From Gymnothorax reevesii (Eukaryota; Chordata; Actinopteri; Anguilliformes; Muraenidae), in assembly GCA_029721435.1 (NCBI GenBank), contig CM056583.1, positions 91,860,720 to 91,924,719 on the forward strand: DNA of 64,000 nucleotides, read 5' to 3'. Below, piece by piece: positions 46,849 through 59,515 of this stretch; position 1 is the stretch's first letter, and the number at the start of each line of letters is the position of its first letter. The notes under the pieces were generated by a model. That model saw only the letters and a list, made by a program, of their open reading frames with translations, had not been told where the DNA came from and ran no database searches. The position numbers and the translations under genes are program-made.

Positions 46849-48436
46849 TAGAAACCCCAATTCCAATGAAGTTGGGACATTGTGTAAAATGTGAATAAAA
46901 ACAGAATACAATGAATTGCAAATCCTTTTTGACATATTGAATTGAGTACACTACAAAGACAAGATATTTAATGTACAAACTGATAAACTTTATTGTTTTT
47001 TTTTTGGAAATATTCACTCATTTTGAATTTGTTGCCTGCAATGCGTTCCAAAAAAGCTGGGACAGGGGCATTTTTACCATTGTCTTGCATCACTTTCCCT
47101 TTTAACAGCACTCAATAAGCATTTGGGAACTGAGGACACTAATTGTAGAAGCTTTGCAGGTGGAATTCTTTCCCTTTCTTGCTTGATGTACGACTTCAGT
47201 TGCTCAACAGTCCGGGGTCTCCGTTGTCGTATTTTGGGCTTCATAATGCACCACACATTTTCACTGGGAGACAGGTCTGGACTGCTGGCAGGCCGGTCTA
47301 TTACCCGCACTCTTTTATTACGAAGCCACTGTTGTTAATCATGCAGAATGTGGCTTGGCATTGTTTTGCTGAAATAAGCAGGGATGTCCCTGGAAAAGAT
47401 GTCACTTGAATGGCAGCATATGTTGCTCTAAAACCTGTACGTACCTTTCAGCATTAGTGGTGCCTTCACAGATGTGTAGGTTACCCATCCCATGGGCACT
47501 AACACATCCCCACACCATCACAGATGCTGGCTTTTGAACTGATATCTTATCTGCACTGATAACAGTCTGGATGGTCCTTCTCCTCTTTAGCCCGGATGAC
47601 ATGACGTCCATGATTTCCAAAAACAACTTGAAATGTAGACTCATCAGACCACAGCACACTTTTCCACTTTGCGTCAGTCCACCTCAGATGAGCTCGGGCC
47701 CAGAGAAGTCGGCGGCGTTTCTGCGTGTTGTTGATATTTGGCTTTCACTTTACATGGTAGAGCTTTAATTTGCACTTGTAGATGTAGCAAGGAACTGTGT
47801 TAACTGGCAATGGGTTTCCAAAGCATTCCTGAGCCCTCATGGTAATATCCTTTACAGAATGATGCGGGTTTTCAATGCAGTGACGTCTGAGGGACTGACG
47901 GTCACAGGCATTCAATGTTGGTTTTCGGCCTTGCCTGTTATGTACAGAGATTTCTCCAGATTCTCTGAATCTTTTGATGATATTATGGACTGTAGATGAT
48001 GAAATCCCTCCTTGCAATTGCATGTTGAGAAATGTTAGAATGCTGGACTATTTGCTCATGCAGTTGTTCACAAAGTGGTGAACCTCGCCCTATCCTTACC
48101 TGAGAATGACTGAGCCTTTCGGGGATGCCCCTTTTATACCTAATCGTGACACTCACCTGTTTCCAATTAACCTGTTCACCTGTGGAATGTTCCAAACTAG
48201 TCTTTTTTGAACATTCCTCAACTTTCCCAGTTTTTTTTTTAACATGATGCACGCATCGAATTCAAAATGAGTGAATATTTCTTATTAATCAATAAAGTTT
48301 ATCAGCTTGAACATTAAATATCTCGTCCTTGTAGTGCACTCAATTGAATATAGGTTGAAAAAGATTTGCAAATCATTGTATTCTGTTTTATTCACATTTT
48401 ACACAACGTGCCAACTTCAATGGAATTGGGTTTGTA
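46849..48436 (-). mobile_element. Tc1/mariner transposon, full length but inactive
   Basis: About 1.59 kb with terminal repeats tagaaaccccaattcc (left) and ggaattgggtttgta (right), the same family as 12560-14142 but in the opposite orientation. Both ends share long matching stretches (aatgaagttgggacattgtg; gatttgcaaatcattgtatt). It is flanked by TA. It lies in intron 3 of tacc1, antisense to the gene. Confidence 0.9.
47074..48023 (-). pseudogene. Tc1-family transposase pseudogene
   Basis: Minus-strand frames, in transposase order: 48023-47745 (STVHNIIKRFRESGEIS, the DNA-binding helix-turn-helix region), 47659-47402 (KPASVMVWGCVSAHGMGNLH, the catalytic core) and 47310-47074 (RPASSPDLSPSENVWCIMK, the last catalytic part with the DLSPSENVW motif, then KSYIKQERERIP). 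The pieces are in different frames, so the gene is broken at least twice. It is better preserved than the 12985 copy. Confidence 0.88.
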
Positions 48437-48907
48437 TATTGTTAATAATTTTATTAAAATAATGTGAAGCAGAAATGGTAATAAAACCCTAAAGAACACC
48501 GATGGGATGTTTGAGGCTGGAAAGACCCTCCTCTGTGCAGGAAAGAATCGGTGCTTTAGGATTCTGTTCTTGCTGTTTTACTTCTGTTTATTTCCTGTTG
48601 GAAGAAGCTCTAGACCAGGAAAACTCATCTCCACTGGACGGCATGTTTCATAGCTGCTTTTTGCTCGACCAATAAACAGTCTAATGACTGAACCTTTCCC
48701 CCCTGCAGAGGCATGTTGTCTTCTCTGAGCTGTAACATGGCGGTTCGCCTGTTCTTTGCCCCTTTCATTCTCTAACTTCCTGTCTTTTCCTCTCCATCCT
48801 GCCTTAACCCTCTCCTGCCCCTTCCTGCCCCGCCTCGCCCCTTCCTGCCCCTTCCTGCCCCGCCCCACCAACCTCAACCTCGCCTTCTTCCTTTTGGTGT
48901 GCTTCAG

Positions 48908-48943
48908 GACAACAGAACAAGTGAAGTTTCTATGTTTTCTCTT
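48908..48943 (+). CDS. tacc1: Candidate tacc1 36-nt cassette exon
   Basis: Bounded by a strong acceptor (ccttttggtgtgcttcag|) with a long C/T-rich tract upstream and by a consensus donor (|gtaagt). Its length is exactly 36 nt, so it can be included or skipped without changing the frame. Its phase 2-to-2 placement also fits exons 3 and 5 without a stop. Inclusion adds twelve residues, TTEQVKFLCFLL plus the shifted junction residues. The segment is hydrophobic, unlike the acidic neighbourhood. The direct exon 3 to exon 5 join reproduces the known TACC1 order SRLIT-SGCKVKKYE, so this exon would be optional. I cannot confirm use from sequence alone. Confidence 0.55.
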
Positions 48944-50326
48944 GTAAGTACTCTCTCTCTCTCTCTTCTCCTCTCTTTCCAATTTCACTGTGCTTTGCCC
49001 TCACTAATATTTAAGTCGTCTGAGGTCAAGGGTTGCAGGGCTTAGTGTGAAAGGGTATTTATTAGAACCACTCTCTGAACACCAGTTGGTTGCTTAATCA
49101 TACAAAATTTGGAGAAACTATCAAATACCGTGGCCCAGGGAGACAAGCTGTTGTTACTTTCAAATAAATCTGAGTTTCTAAACCGCACACATCAGGGCGG
49201 TCTCTCGTACTGCGCAATCCGAATGACCTGCACAGGAATAGAAATGCATGTTTCGCAATAAATGATTTCCCTGGGTTTAAGGCTGCTGTATGAGGCCTCT
49301 ATCGTCCCTTCGCAGTCAGAGCCTCAGCAGGACAAACCACTCAGCAGCCTTACTTCGGCCTGAGAGCCGCTGCCGCTATTGTGTTTGTTCAGGCCGCGGT
49401 AAACATGCTGCAGAAGTCTTTTTACAAGCGCTCCGCTCACATTTTACAGATTACTGACCCAACAAAGGTTAAGGTTCTGACAAAGGCGTCTGAGCACCAA
49501 GCACAGAATGAGAGCTAATGAATCACGCTCTCTCGGACCGCAGTAATGACCATCGCGTGACCTTTGCTTAAAAAGCTGAGACGTGGCCCCGCATAGCTTA
49601 GCTTGGCTGGGAGAACTTCTGATGAGCAAACCATGACTACTATTTTTCAGTATATCTGAAAATAGTACAGACTCCTTCCTTAAGATAACAGGAGGAGAGC
49701 CAGTATGCTAAACCCCAAAATCACGAGCATACTCACATCTGATGTAGTATGCTACTTAGTGTCTTTGATGCAGAGGTAATCTTTCTGTTTCGTTTTGGTG
49801 AAACTGACATGTATGAGATGTTTAGCTGAGGAGTCATGATACTTTCAGGAGATTCATTTCAGTGTCACTGCTGTAAACTCCCATGAATGCGTTTGTCTGT
49901 CATGTTTTCCTTTCATATAAAAAGATTAGCATGACATGGGGCACAAACATGGAAGATGAGACAGTCACTGGCAATTACATCCTGCATATTTCATTTCAGA
50001 TTTTACAGATAAACATTTATACCCTCATGCCATTAGAGGAGAGATTCCTCACAATAATCACAAACTAGCAAAGGCAAATGTTGACCATTAACCAGGCATA
50101 TGGTAAGGTTTATATTGTTGCGAATTTGGAAAGAGTTTATGCAAACATGATGAATATATTAATCCATTTTTGTGTAGCTTCAGAACCTCAGCTCTGGTCG
50201 AATATAACTAAGACAATACTGACAGTTTCTCAGGTGCTGTTGAGGAAAGAGAACTCAAGAGTTAACGCCTGTGATATTAAGTGAACTGACTGAGGCTCAG
50301 TGTTCGATTTCTTGTCCTCATTACAG
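48944..50326 (+). other. tacc1: tacc1 intron 4 (1.4 kb)
   Basis: Begins gtaagtactctctctctctc and ends ttgtcctcattacag. No repeat other than a short CT run after the donor. Open frames here are not coding. Confidence 0.65.
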
Positions 50327-50387
50327 GAACGCTTGTAAAGTGGAAAAATATGAAGATCAGTCTCTGGTTTTGGATGTGTGTGATCAG
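50327..50387 (+). CDS. tacc1: tacc1 exon 5
   Basis: A 61-nt exon between cattacag| and cag|gtaagg. With the split Thr codon from exon 3 it encodes NACKVEKYEDQSLVLDVCDQ, matching the TACC1 segment SGCKVKKYETQSLALDAC that directly follows SRLIT in the human protein. It starts in phase 2 and ends in phase 0, in agreement with exon 6. It covers residues 604-623 if the cassette is skipped. Confidence 0.9.
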
Positions 50388-53300
50388 GTAAGGCTGCTGA
50401 TCTTGGTCGGAGCGGCCAAGCAGATCATTCAAACATTATATTCATAAAAGTGCCATGATTTCATTTAAGAAATGATAATTTGAAGAAGACTATAGTCTTT
50501 TGTCGACGACCTGCCAAACAAAGCTGTTGTCAGTTAAGTGAGTGAGGTAACTGTGCGCATGAAAAGTATGAGACATATATTTGTAGCATTAAAACTGAGG
50601 CATCTTCAAGATTTTACAGAAATTTCTCTCTATTTCCATGAGAGACTATAGGATATATTGTACCACGATGTATTATGCATTCACAAAAATGTTTTGATGG
50701 AAAAAAAATTCTAGCATTCAAAAACATCTATCTGGATATGGCTTTAGAAAGACATGCTCTATGGGAACACTCCTACCAGTGTCCCTGACTTAGCTTCTGG
50801 CTTTAGAAAGACATGCTCTATAGGAACACTCCCACCAGTGTCCCTGACTAAGCTTCTGGCTTTAGAAAGACATGATCTATAGGAGCACTCCTACCAGTGT
50901 CCCTGACTTAGGTTCTGGCTTTAGAAAGACATGCTCTATAGGAACACTCCCACCAGTGTCCCTGACTTAGCTTCTGGCTTTAGAAAGACGTGCTCTATAG
51001 GAACACTCCTACCAGTGTCCCTGACTTAGCTTCTGGCTTTAGAAAGACATGCTCTATAGGAACACTCCCACCAGTGTCCCTGACTTAGCTTCTGGCTTTA
51101 GAAAGACATTCTCCGCAGGAACACTCCTACCAGTGTCCCTGACTTAGGTTCTGGCTTTAGAAAGACATGCTCTATAGGAACACTCCTACCAGTGTCCCTG
51201 ACTTAGCTTCTGGCTTTAGAAAGACATGCTCTATAGGAACACTCCTACCAGTGTCCCTGACTTAGGTTCTGGCTTTAGAAAGACATGCTCTATAGGAACA
51301 CTCCCACCAGTGTCCCTGACTTAGGTTCTGGCTTTAGAAAGACATGCTCTATAGGAACACTCCCACCAGTGTCCCTGACTTAGCTTCTGGCTTTAGAAAG
51401 ACATGCTCTATAGGAACACTCCTACCAGTGTCCCTGACTTAGCTTCTGGCTTTAGAAAGACATGCTCTATGGGAACACTCCTACCAGTGTCCCTGACTTA
51501 GGTTCTGGCTTTAGAAAGACATGCTTTATAGGAACACTACCACCAGTGTCCCTGACTTAGCTTCTGGCTTTAGAAAGACATGCTCTATAGGAACACTCCT
51601 ACCAGTGTCCCTGACTTAGGTTCTGGCTTTAGAAAGACATGCTTTTTAGGAACACTACCACCAGTGTCCCTGACTTAGCTTCTGGCTTTAGAAAGACATG
51701 CTCTATAGGAACACTCCTACCAGTGTCCCTGACTTAGCTTCTGGATTTAGAAAGACATGCTCAATGGGAACACTCCCACCAGTGTCCCTGACTTAGGTTC
51801 TGGCTTTAGAAAGACATGCTCTATAGGAACACTCCTACCAGTGTCCCTAACTTAGCTTCTGGCTTTAGAAAGACATGCTCTATAGGAACACTCCTACCAG
51901 TGTCCCTGACTTAGGTTCTGGCTTTAGAAAGACATGCTTTATAGGAACACTACCACCAGTGTCCCTGACTTAGCTTCTGGCTTTAGAAAGACATGCTCTA
52001 TAGGAACACTCCTACCAGTGTCCCTGACTTAGCTTCTGGCTTTAGAAAGACATGCTCTATGGGAACACTCCCACCAGCGTCCCTGACTTAGCTTCTGGCT
52101 TTAGAAAGACATGCTCTATGGGAACACTCCTACCAGTGTCCCTGACTTAGGTTCTGGCTTTAGAAAGACATGCTTTATAGGAACACTACCACCAGTGTCC
52201 CTGACTTAGCTTCTGGCTTTAGAAAGACATGCTCTATAGGAACACTCCTACCAGTGTCCCTGACTTAGGTTCTGGCTTTAGAAAGACATGCTTTTTAGGA
52301 ACACTACCACCAGTGTCCCTGACTTAGCTTCTGGCTTTAGAAAGACATGATCTATAGGAACACTCCTACCAGTGTCCCTGACTTAGCTTCTGGCATTAGA
52401 AAGACATGCGCTATGGGAACACTCCTACCAGCGTCCCTGACTTAGCTTCTGGCTTTAGAAAGACATGCTCTATGGGAACACTCCCACCAGTGTCCCTGAC
52501 TTAGCTTCTGGCTTTAGAAAGACATGCACCGCAGGAACACTCCTCCCAGTGACCCTGACTTAGCTTCTGGCTTTAGAAAGACATGCTCTATGGGAACACT
52601 CCCACCAGTGTCCCTGACCTAGGTTCTGGCTTTAGAAAGACATGCTCCGTAGGAACACTCCTACCAGTGTCCCTGACTTAGCTTCTGGCTTTAGAAAGAC
52701 ATGCTCTATGGGAACACTCCCACCAGTGTCCCTGACTTAGCTTCTGGCTTTAGAAAGACATGCTCTATAGGAACACTCCTAGCAGTGTCCCTGACTTAGC
52801 TTCTGGCTTTAGAAAGACATGCTCTATAGGAACACTCCTACCAGTGTCCCTGACTTAGGTTCTGGCTTTAGAAAGACATGCTCCGTAGGAACACTCCTAC
52901 CAGTGTCCCTGACTTAGCTTCTGGCTTTAGAAAGACATGCTCTATGGGAACACTCCCACCAGTGTCCCTGACCTAGGTTCTGGCTTTAGAAAGACATGCT
53001 CCGTAGGAACACTCCTACCAGTGTCCCTGACTTAGCTTCTGGCTTTAGAAAGACATGCTCTATAGGAACACTCCTACCAGTGTCCCTGACTTAGGTTCTG
53101 GCTTTAGAAAGACATGCTCCGTAGGAACACTCCTACCAGTGTCCCTGACTTAGCTTCTGGCTTTAGAAAGACATGCTCTATGGGAACACTCCCACCAGTG
53201 TCCCTGACCTAGGTTCTGGCTTTAGAAAGACATGCTCCGTAGGAACACTCCTAGCAGTGTCCCTGACTTAGCTTCTGGCTTTAGAAAGACATGCTCTATA

Positions 53301-56300
53301 GGAACACTCCTACCAGTGTCCCTGACTTAGGTTCTGGCTTTAGAAAGACATGCTCCGTAGGAACACTCCTACCAGTGTCCCTGACTTAGCTTCTGGCTTT
53401 AGAAAGACATGCTCTATGGGAACACTCCCACCAGTGTCCCTGACTTAGCTTCTGGCTTTAGAAAGACATGCTCTATAGTCACACTCCTAGCAGTGTCCCT
53501 GACTTAGGTTCTGGCTTTAGAAAGACATGCTCTATAGGAACACTCCCACCAGTGTCCCTGACTTAGCTTCTGGCTTTAGAAAGACATGCTCTATGGGAAC
53601 ACTCCTACCAGTGTCCCTGACATAGATTCTGGCTTTAGAAAAACATGCTCTATAGGAACACTCCCACCAGTGTCCCTGACTTAGGTTCTGGCTTTAGAAA
53701 GACATGCTCTATAGGAACACTCCTACCAGTGTCCCTGACTTAGGTTCTGGCTTTAGAAAGACATGCTCTACAGGAACACTCCTACCAGTGTCCCTGACTT
53801 AGGTTCTGGCTTTAGAAAGACATGCTCTATAGGAACACTCCTACCAGTGTCCCTGACTTAGGTTCTGGCTTTAGAAAGACATGCTCTATAGGAACACTCC
53901 TACCAGTGTCCCTGACTTAGCTTCTGGCTTTAGAAAGACATGCTCTATAGGAACACTCCTAGCAGTGTCCCTGACTTAGGTTCTGGCTTTAGAAAGACAT
54001 GCTCTATAGGAACACTCCTACCAGTGTCCCTGACTTAGGTTCTGGCTTTAGAAAGACATGCTCTATAGGAACACTCCTACCAGTGTCCCTGACTTAGGTT
54101 CTGGCTTTAGAAAGACATGCTTTATAGGAACACTCCTACCAGTGTCCCTGACTTAGCTTCTGGCTTTAGAAAGACATGCTCTATAGGAACACTCCTACCA
54201 GTGTCCCTGACTTAGGTTCTGGCTTTTGAAAGACATGCTCTATAGGAACACTCCTACCAGTGTCCCTGACTTAGGTTCTGGCTTTAGAAAGACATGCTCT
54301 ATAGGAACACTCCTACCAGTGTCCCTGACTTAGCTTCTGGCTTTAGAAAGACATGCTCTATAGGAACACTCCTACCAGTGTCCCTGACTTAGGTTCTGGC
54401 TTTTGAAAGACATGCGCTATAGGAACACTCCTAGCAGTGTCCCTGACTTAGGTTCTGGCTTTAGAAAGACATGCTCTGTAGGAACACTCCCACCAGTGTC
54501 CCTGACTTAGCTTCTGGCTTTAGAAAGACATGCTCAATAGGAACACTCCTAGCAGTGTCCCTGACTTAGGTTCTGGCTTTAGAAAGACATGCTCTATAGG
54601 AACACTCCTACCAGTGTCCCTGACTTAGCTTCTGGCTTTAGAAAGACATGCTCTATAGGAACACTCCTACCAGTGTCCCTGACTTAGGTTCTGGCTTTTG
54701 AAAGACATGCTCTATAGGAACACTCCTACCAGTGTCCCTGACTTAGGTTCTGGCTTTTGAAAGACATGCTCTATAGGAACACTCCTAGCAGTGTCCCTGA
54801 TTTAGGTTCTGGCTTTAGAAAGACATGCTCTATAGGAACACTCCCACCAGTGTCCCTGACTTAGCTTCTGGCTTTAGAAAGACATGCTCAATAGGAACAC
54901 TCCCACCAGTGTCCCTGACTTAGCTTCTGGCTTTAGAAAGACATGCTTTATAGGAACACTCCTACCAGTGTCCCTGACTTAGGTTCTGGCTTTAGAAAGA
55001 CATGCTCCGTAGGAACACTCCTACCAGTGTCCCTGACTGAGCTTCTGGCTTTAGAAAGACATGCTCTATGGGAACACTCCTACCAGTGTCCCTGACTTAG
55101 CTTCTGGCTTTAGAAAGACATGCTCTATAGGAACACTCCCACCAGTGTCCCTGACTTAGGTTCTGGCTTTAGAAAGACATGCTCCGCAGGAACACTCCTA
55201 CCAGTGTCCCTGACTTAGGTTCTGGCTTTAGAAAGACATGCTCCGTAGGAACACTCCTACCAGTGTCCCTGACTGAGCTTCTGGCTTTAGAAAGACATGC
55301 TCTATGGGAACACTCCTACCAGTGTCCCTGACTTAGCTTCTGGCTTTAGAAAGACATGCTCTATAGGAACACTCCCACCAGTGTCCCTGACTTAGGTTCT
55401 GGCTTTAGAAAGACATGCTCCGCAGGAACACTCCTACCAGTGTCCCTGACTTAGGTTCTGGCTTTAGAAAGACATGCTCTATAGGAACACTCCTACCAGT
55501 GTCCCTGACTTAGGTTCTGGCTTTAGAAAGACATGCTCTATAGGAACACTCCCACCAGTGTCCCTGACTTAGCTTCTGGCTTTAGAAAGACATGTTCTAT
55601 AGGAGCACTCCTACCAGTGTCCCTGACTTAGGTTCTGACTTTAGAAAGACATGCTCTATAGGAACACTCCCACCAGTGTCCCTGACTTAGCTTCTGGCTT
55701 TAGAAAGACGTGCTCTATAGGAACACTCCTACCAGTGTCCCTGACTTAGCTTCTGGCTTTAGAAAGACATGCTCTATAGGAACACTCCCACCAGTGTCCC
55801 TGACTTAGCCTCTGGCTTTAGAAAGACATGCTCTATCGGAACACTCCTACCAGTGTCCCTGACTTAGCTTCTGGCTTTAGAAAGACATGCTCTATAGGAA
55901 CACTCATCCCAGTGTCCCTGACTTAGGTTCTGGCTTTAGAAAGACATGCTCTATAGGAACACTCCTACCAGTGTCCCTGACTTAGGTTCTGGCTTTAGAA
56001 AGACATGCTCTATAGGAACACTCCTACCAGTGTCCCTGACTTAGCTTCTGGCTTTAGAAAGACATGCTCTATAGGAACACTCCTACCAGTGTCCCTGACT
56101 TAGGTTCTGGCTTTAGAAAGACATGCTCTATAGGAACACTCCCACCAGTGTCCCTGACTTAGGTTCTGGCTTTAGAAAGACATGCTCTATAGGAACACTC
56201 CTACCAGTGTCCCTGACTTAGCTTCTGGCTTTAGAAAGACATGCTCTATAGGAACACTCCTACCAGTGTCCCTGACTTAGGTTCTGGCTTTAGAAAGACA

Positions 56301-59300
56301 TGCTTTATAGGAACACTACCACCAGTGTCCCTGACTTAGCTTCTGGCTTTAGAAAGACATGCTCTATAGGAACACTCCTACCAGTGTCCCTGACTTAGCT
56401 TCTGGCTTTAGAAAGACATGCTCTATGGGAACACTCCCACCAGCGTCCCTGACTTAGCTTCCGGCTTCAGAAAGACATGCTCTATGGGAACACTCCTACC
56501 AGTGTCCCTGACTTAGGTTCTGGCTTTAGAAAGACATGCTTTATAGGAACACTACCACCAGTGTCCCTGACTTAGCTTCTGGCTTTAGAAAGACATGCTC
56601 AATAGGAACACTCCTACCAGTGTCCCTGACTTAGGTTCTGGCTTTGGAAAGACATGCTTTATAGGAACACTACCACCAGTGTCCCTGACTTAGCTTCTGG
56701 CTTTAGAAAGACATGCTCTATAGGAACACTCCTACCAGTGTCCCTGACTTAGCTTCTGGCTTTAGAAAGACATGCTCTACAGGAACACTCCTACCAGTGT
56801 CCCTGACTTAGCTTCTGGCTTTAGAAAGACATGCTCTATAGGAACACTCCTACCAGTGTCCCTGATATAGGTTCTGGCTTTAGAAAGACATGCTCTACAG
56901 GAACACTCCTACCAGTGTCCCTGACTTAGGTTCTGGCTTTAGAAAGACATGCTCTATAGGAACACTCCTACCAGTGTCCCTGACTTAGCTTCTGGCTTTA
57001 GAAGGACATGCTCTATAGGAACACTCCTACCAGTGTCCTTGACTTAGGTTCTGGCTTTAGAAAGACATGCTCTATAGGAACACTCTTACCAGTGTCCCTG
57101 ACTTAGGTTCTGGCTTTAGAAAGACATGCTCTATAGGAACACTCCTACCAGTGTCCCTGACTTAGGTTCTGGCTTTAGAAAGACATGCTCTATAGGAACA
57201 CTCCTACCAGTATCCCTGACTTAGCTTCTGGCTTTAGAAAGACATGCTCTATAGGAACACTCCTTCCAGTGTCCCTGACTTAGCTTCTGGCTTTCGAAAG
57301 ACATGCTCTATAGGAACACTCCCACCAGTGTCCCTGACTTCGGTTCTGGCTTTAGAAAGACATGCTCCGCAGGAACACTCCTACCAGTGTCCCTGACTTA
57401 GGTTCTGGCTTTAGAAAGACATGCTCTATAGGAACACTCCTACCAGTGTCCCTGACTTAGCTTCTGGCTTTAGAAAGACATGCTCTATAGGAACACTCCT
57501 ACCAGTGTCCCTGACTTAGCTTCTGGGTTTAGAAAGACATGCTCTATAGGAACACTCCTAGCAGTGTCCCTGACTTAGGTTCTGGCTTTAGAAAGACATG
57601 CTCTATAGGAACACTCCCACCAGTGTCCCTGACTTAGGTTCTGGCTTTAGAAAGACATGTTTTATAGGAACACTCCTACCAGTGTCCCTGACTTAGGTTC
57701 TGGCTTTAGAAAGACATGCGTCGTAGGAACACTCCTACCAGTGTCCCTGACTTAGCTTCTGGCTTTAGAAAGACATGCTCTATGGGAACACTCCTTCCAG
57801 TGTCCCTGACTTAGCTTCTGGCTTTAGAAAGACATGCTCTATAGGAACACTCCCACCAGTGTCCCTGACTTAGGTTCTGGCTTTAGAAAGACATGCTCCG
57901 CAGGAACACTCCTACCAGTGTCCCTGACTTAGGTTCTGGCTTTAGAAAGACATGCTCTATAGGAACACTCCTACCAGTGTCCCTGACTTAGGTTCTGGCT
58001 TTAGAAAGACATGCTCTATAGGAACACTCCTACCAGTGTCCCTGACTTAGCTTCTGGCTTTAGAAAGACATGCTCTACAGGAACACTCCTACCAGTGTCC
58101 CTGACTTAGGTTCTGGCTTTAGAAAGACATGCTCTATAGGAACACTCCTACCAGTGTCCCTGATATAGGTTCTGGCTTTAGAAAGACATGCTCTACAGGA
58201 ACACTCCTACCAGTGTCCCTGACTTAGGTTCTGGCTTTAGAAAGACATGCTCTATAGGAACACTCCTACCAGTGTCCCTGACTTAGCTTCTGGCTTTAGA
58301 AGGACATGCTCTATAGGAACACTCCTACCAGTGTCCTTGACTTAGGTTCTGGCTTTAGAAAGACATGCTCTATAGGAACACTCTTACCAGTGTCCCTGAC
58401 TTAGGTTCTGGCTTTAGAAAGACATGCTCTATAGGAACACTCCTACCAGTGTCCCTGACTTAGGTTCTGGCTTTAGAAAGACATGCTCTATAGGAACACT
58501 CCTACCAGTATCCCTGACTTAGCTTCTGGCTTTAGAAAGACATGCTCTATAGGAACACTCCTTCCAGTGTCCCTGACTTAGCTTCTGGCTTTCGAAAGAC
58601 ATGCTCTATAGGAACACTCCCACCAGTGTCCCTGACTTCGGTTCTGGCTTTAGAAAGACATGCTCCGCAGGAACACTCCTACCAGTGTCCCTGACTTAGG
58701 TTCTGGCTTTAGAAAGACATGCTCTATAGGAACACTCCTACCAGTGTCCCTGACTTAGCTTCTGGCTTTAGAAAGACATGCTCTATAGGAACACTCCTAC
58801 CAGTGTCCCTGACCAAGGCTCTGGCTTTAGAAAGACATGCTCTATAGCAACACTCCTACCAGTGTCCCTGACCAAGACTCTCACTTTTTAAGCTGGGCGT
58901 TGCGCTGTAGTTGGGTCAAATGCTGAGGACAAATTTCTCCACAGGGTTCAATACATTACCTTCTCATACATCTCATGAGTCTTCTGAAAAAGTGGAGGAG
59001 AAATTGCTCCCGTAACCCCCGCAGTGTCTGCTTCTGCTTGCATGCAGCAGCCTCTCTATCACAGTTCGCATCTTGCGCTGGCCTGGCCTGCGACCAGAGA
59101 GAGTGACTCATCCCTGCTGTATAATACCCTCTGCAGCAGAAACAGGACTCTGGTGCTGCACAGATGGGGGAGGGCGATATTCTGAAGGGCACAGGACAGG
59201 CAGATATATGATCTGTCAAGATCTTTACTCAGCATTAATACTTTTCACTGTTTTCACATTTTTTACTTCTGTGAGCTTTCCCCGATTCAGGTCACCCTGT

Positions 59301-59361
59301 GCTGATGTTTGGGGAGGGGCAGTGCCTTTGTCACTGACAGTTTCTCTCTCTCTCTCTCCAG
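50388..59361 (+). other. tacc1: tacc1 intron 5 (9.0 kb, mostly minisatellite)
   Basis: Begins gtaaggctgctg and ends in a CT-rich acceptor, ctctctctctccag. More than 90% is the 59-bp array at 50733-58882. The remaining right-hand part (58883-59341) includes gggtcaaatgctgaggacaa followed by atttctccacaggg, resembling the tail of a common fish dispersed repeat. Confidence 0.8.
50733..58882. repeat. 59-bp minisatellite, about 138 copies (8.15 kb)
   Basis: Unit ttctggctttagaaagacat, gctctataggaacactccta, ccagtgtccctgacttag(g/c). Variants such as tctatggg, tccgtagg, tttatagg and cccaccag recur in runs. A rare-variant series (tgatatagg, agaaggacat, gtccttgac, agtatccct, tttcgaaag, gacttcggt) occurs twice, offset by 1298 bp (22 units). 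Units with ctgactgagc recur about four units apart. Units with aggagcactcc and agacgtgc recur about 4720 bp apart (80 units). The array therefore grows by duplication of multi-unit blocks. Confidence 0.97.
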
Positions 59362-59515
59362 GAGGAGGATGCTGTGGTTACCGCGGCGCCCAGCGCGTCT
59401 CAGCGCGTGTCCCGTGCCACTGATGAGGAGAAGCTGGCCTCCACAGTGAAGGGAGCGAGTGAGAACGACCTGCCACCCAGCCCAGCCCTCAAATCCACAA
59501 GGCCACACAGCTTTG
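59362..59515 (+). CDS. tacc1: tacc1 exon 6 (last exon in the window)
   Basis: A 154-nt exon with acceptor ctctctccag| and donor CTTTG|gtgagc. It begins EEDAVVTAAPSASQRVS, followed by ATDEEKLAST (residues about 643-652), the same order as TACC1 DEGAVISQ...ATDEEKLAST, and ends with PPSPALKSTRPHSFG. It starts in phase 0 and ends in phase 1. The exons for the C-terminal coiled-coil TACC domain are outside the window. The donor is directly followed by, and is part of, the 32-bp minisatellite of intron 6. Confidence 0.9.

Larger units (their letters stand above)
46271..48907 (+). other. tacc1: tacc1 intron 3 (2.6 kb, before the candidate cassette exon)
   Basis: Begins gtgagt. It contains the full-length Tc1 copy at 46849-48436 and, after about 48750, a CT/C-rich tract with repeated cccttcctgccc that leads into the cassette acceptor. 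The stretch 46271-46848 shows nothing else. Confidence 0.75.

Noticed and set aside
50733..58882. A CRISPR-like array
   Set aside because: The copies are adjacent with no unique spacers, and the sequence is vertebrate intron. It is a minisatellite.
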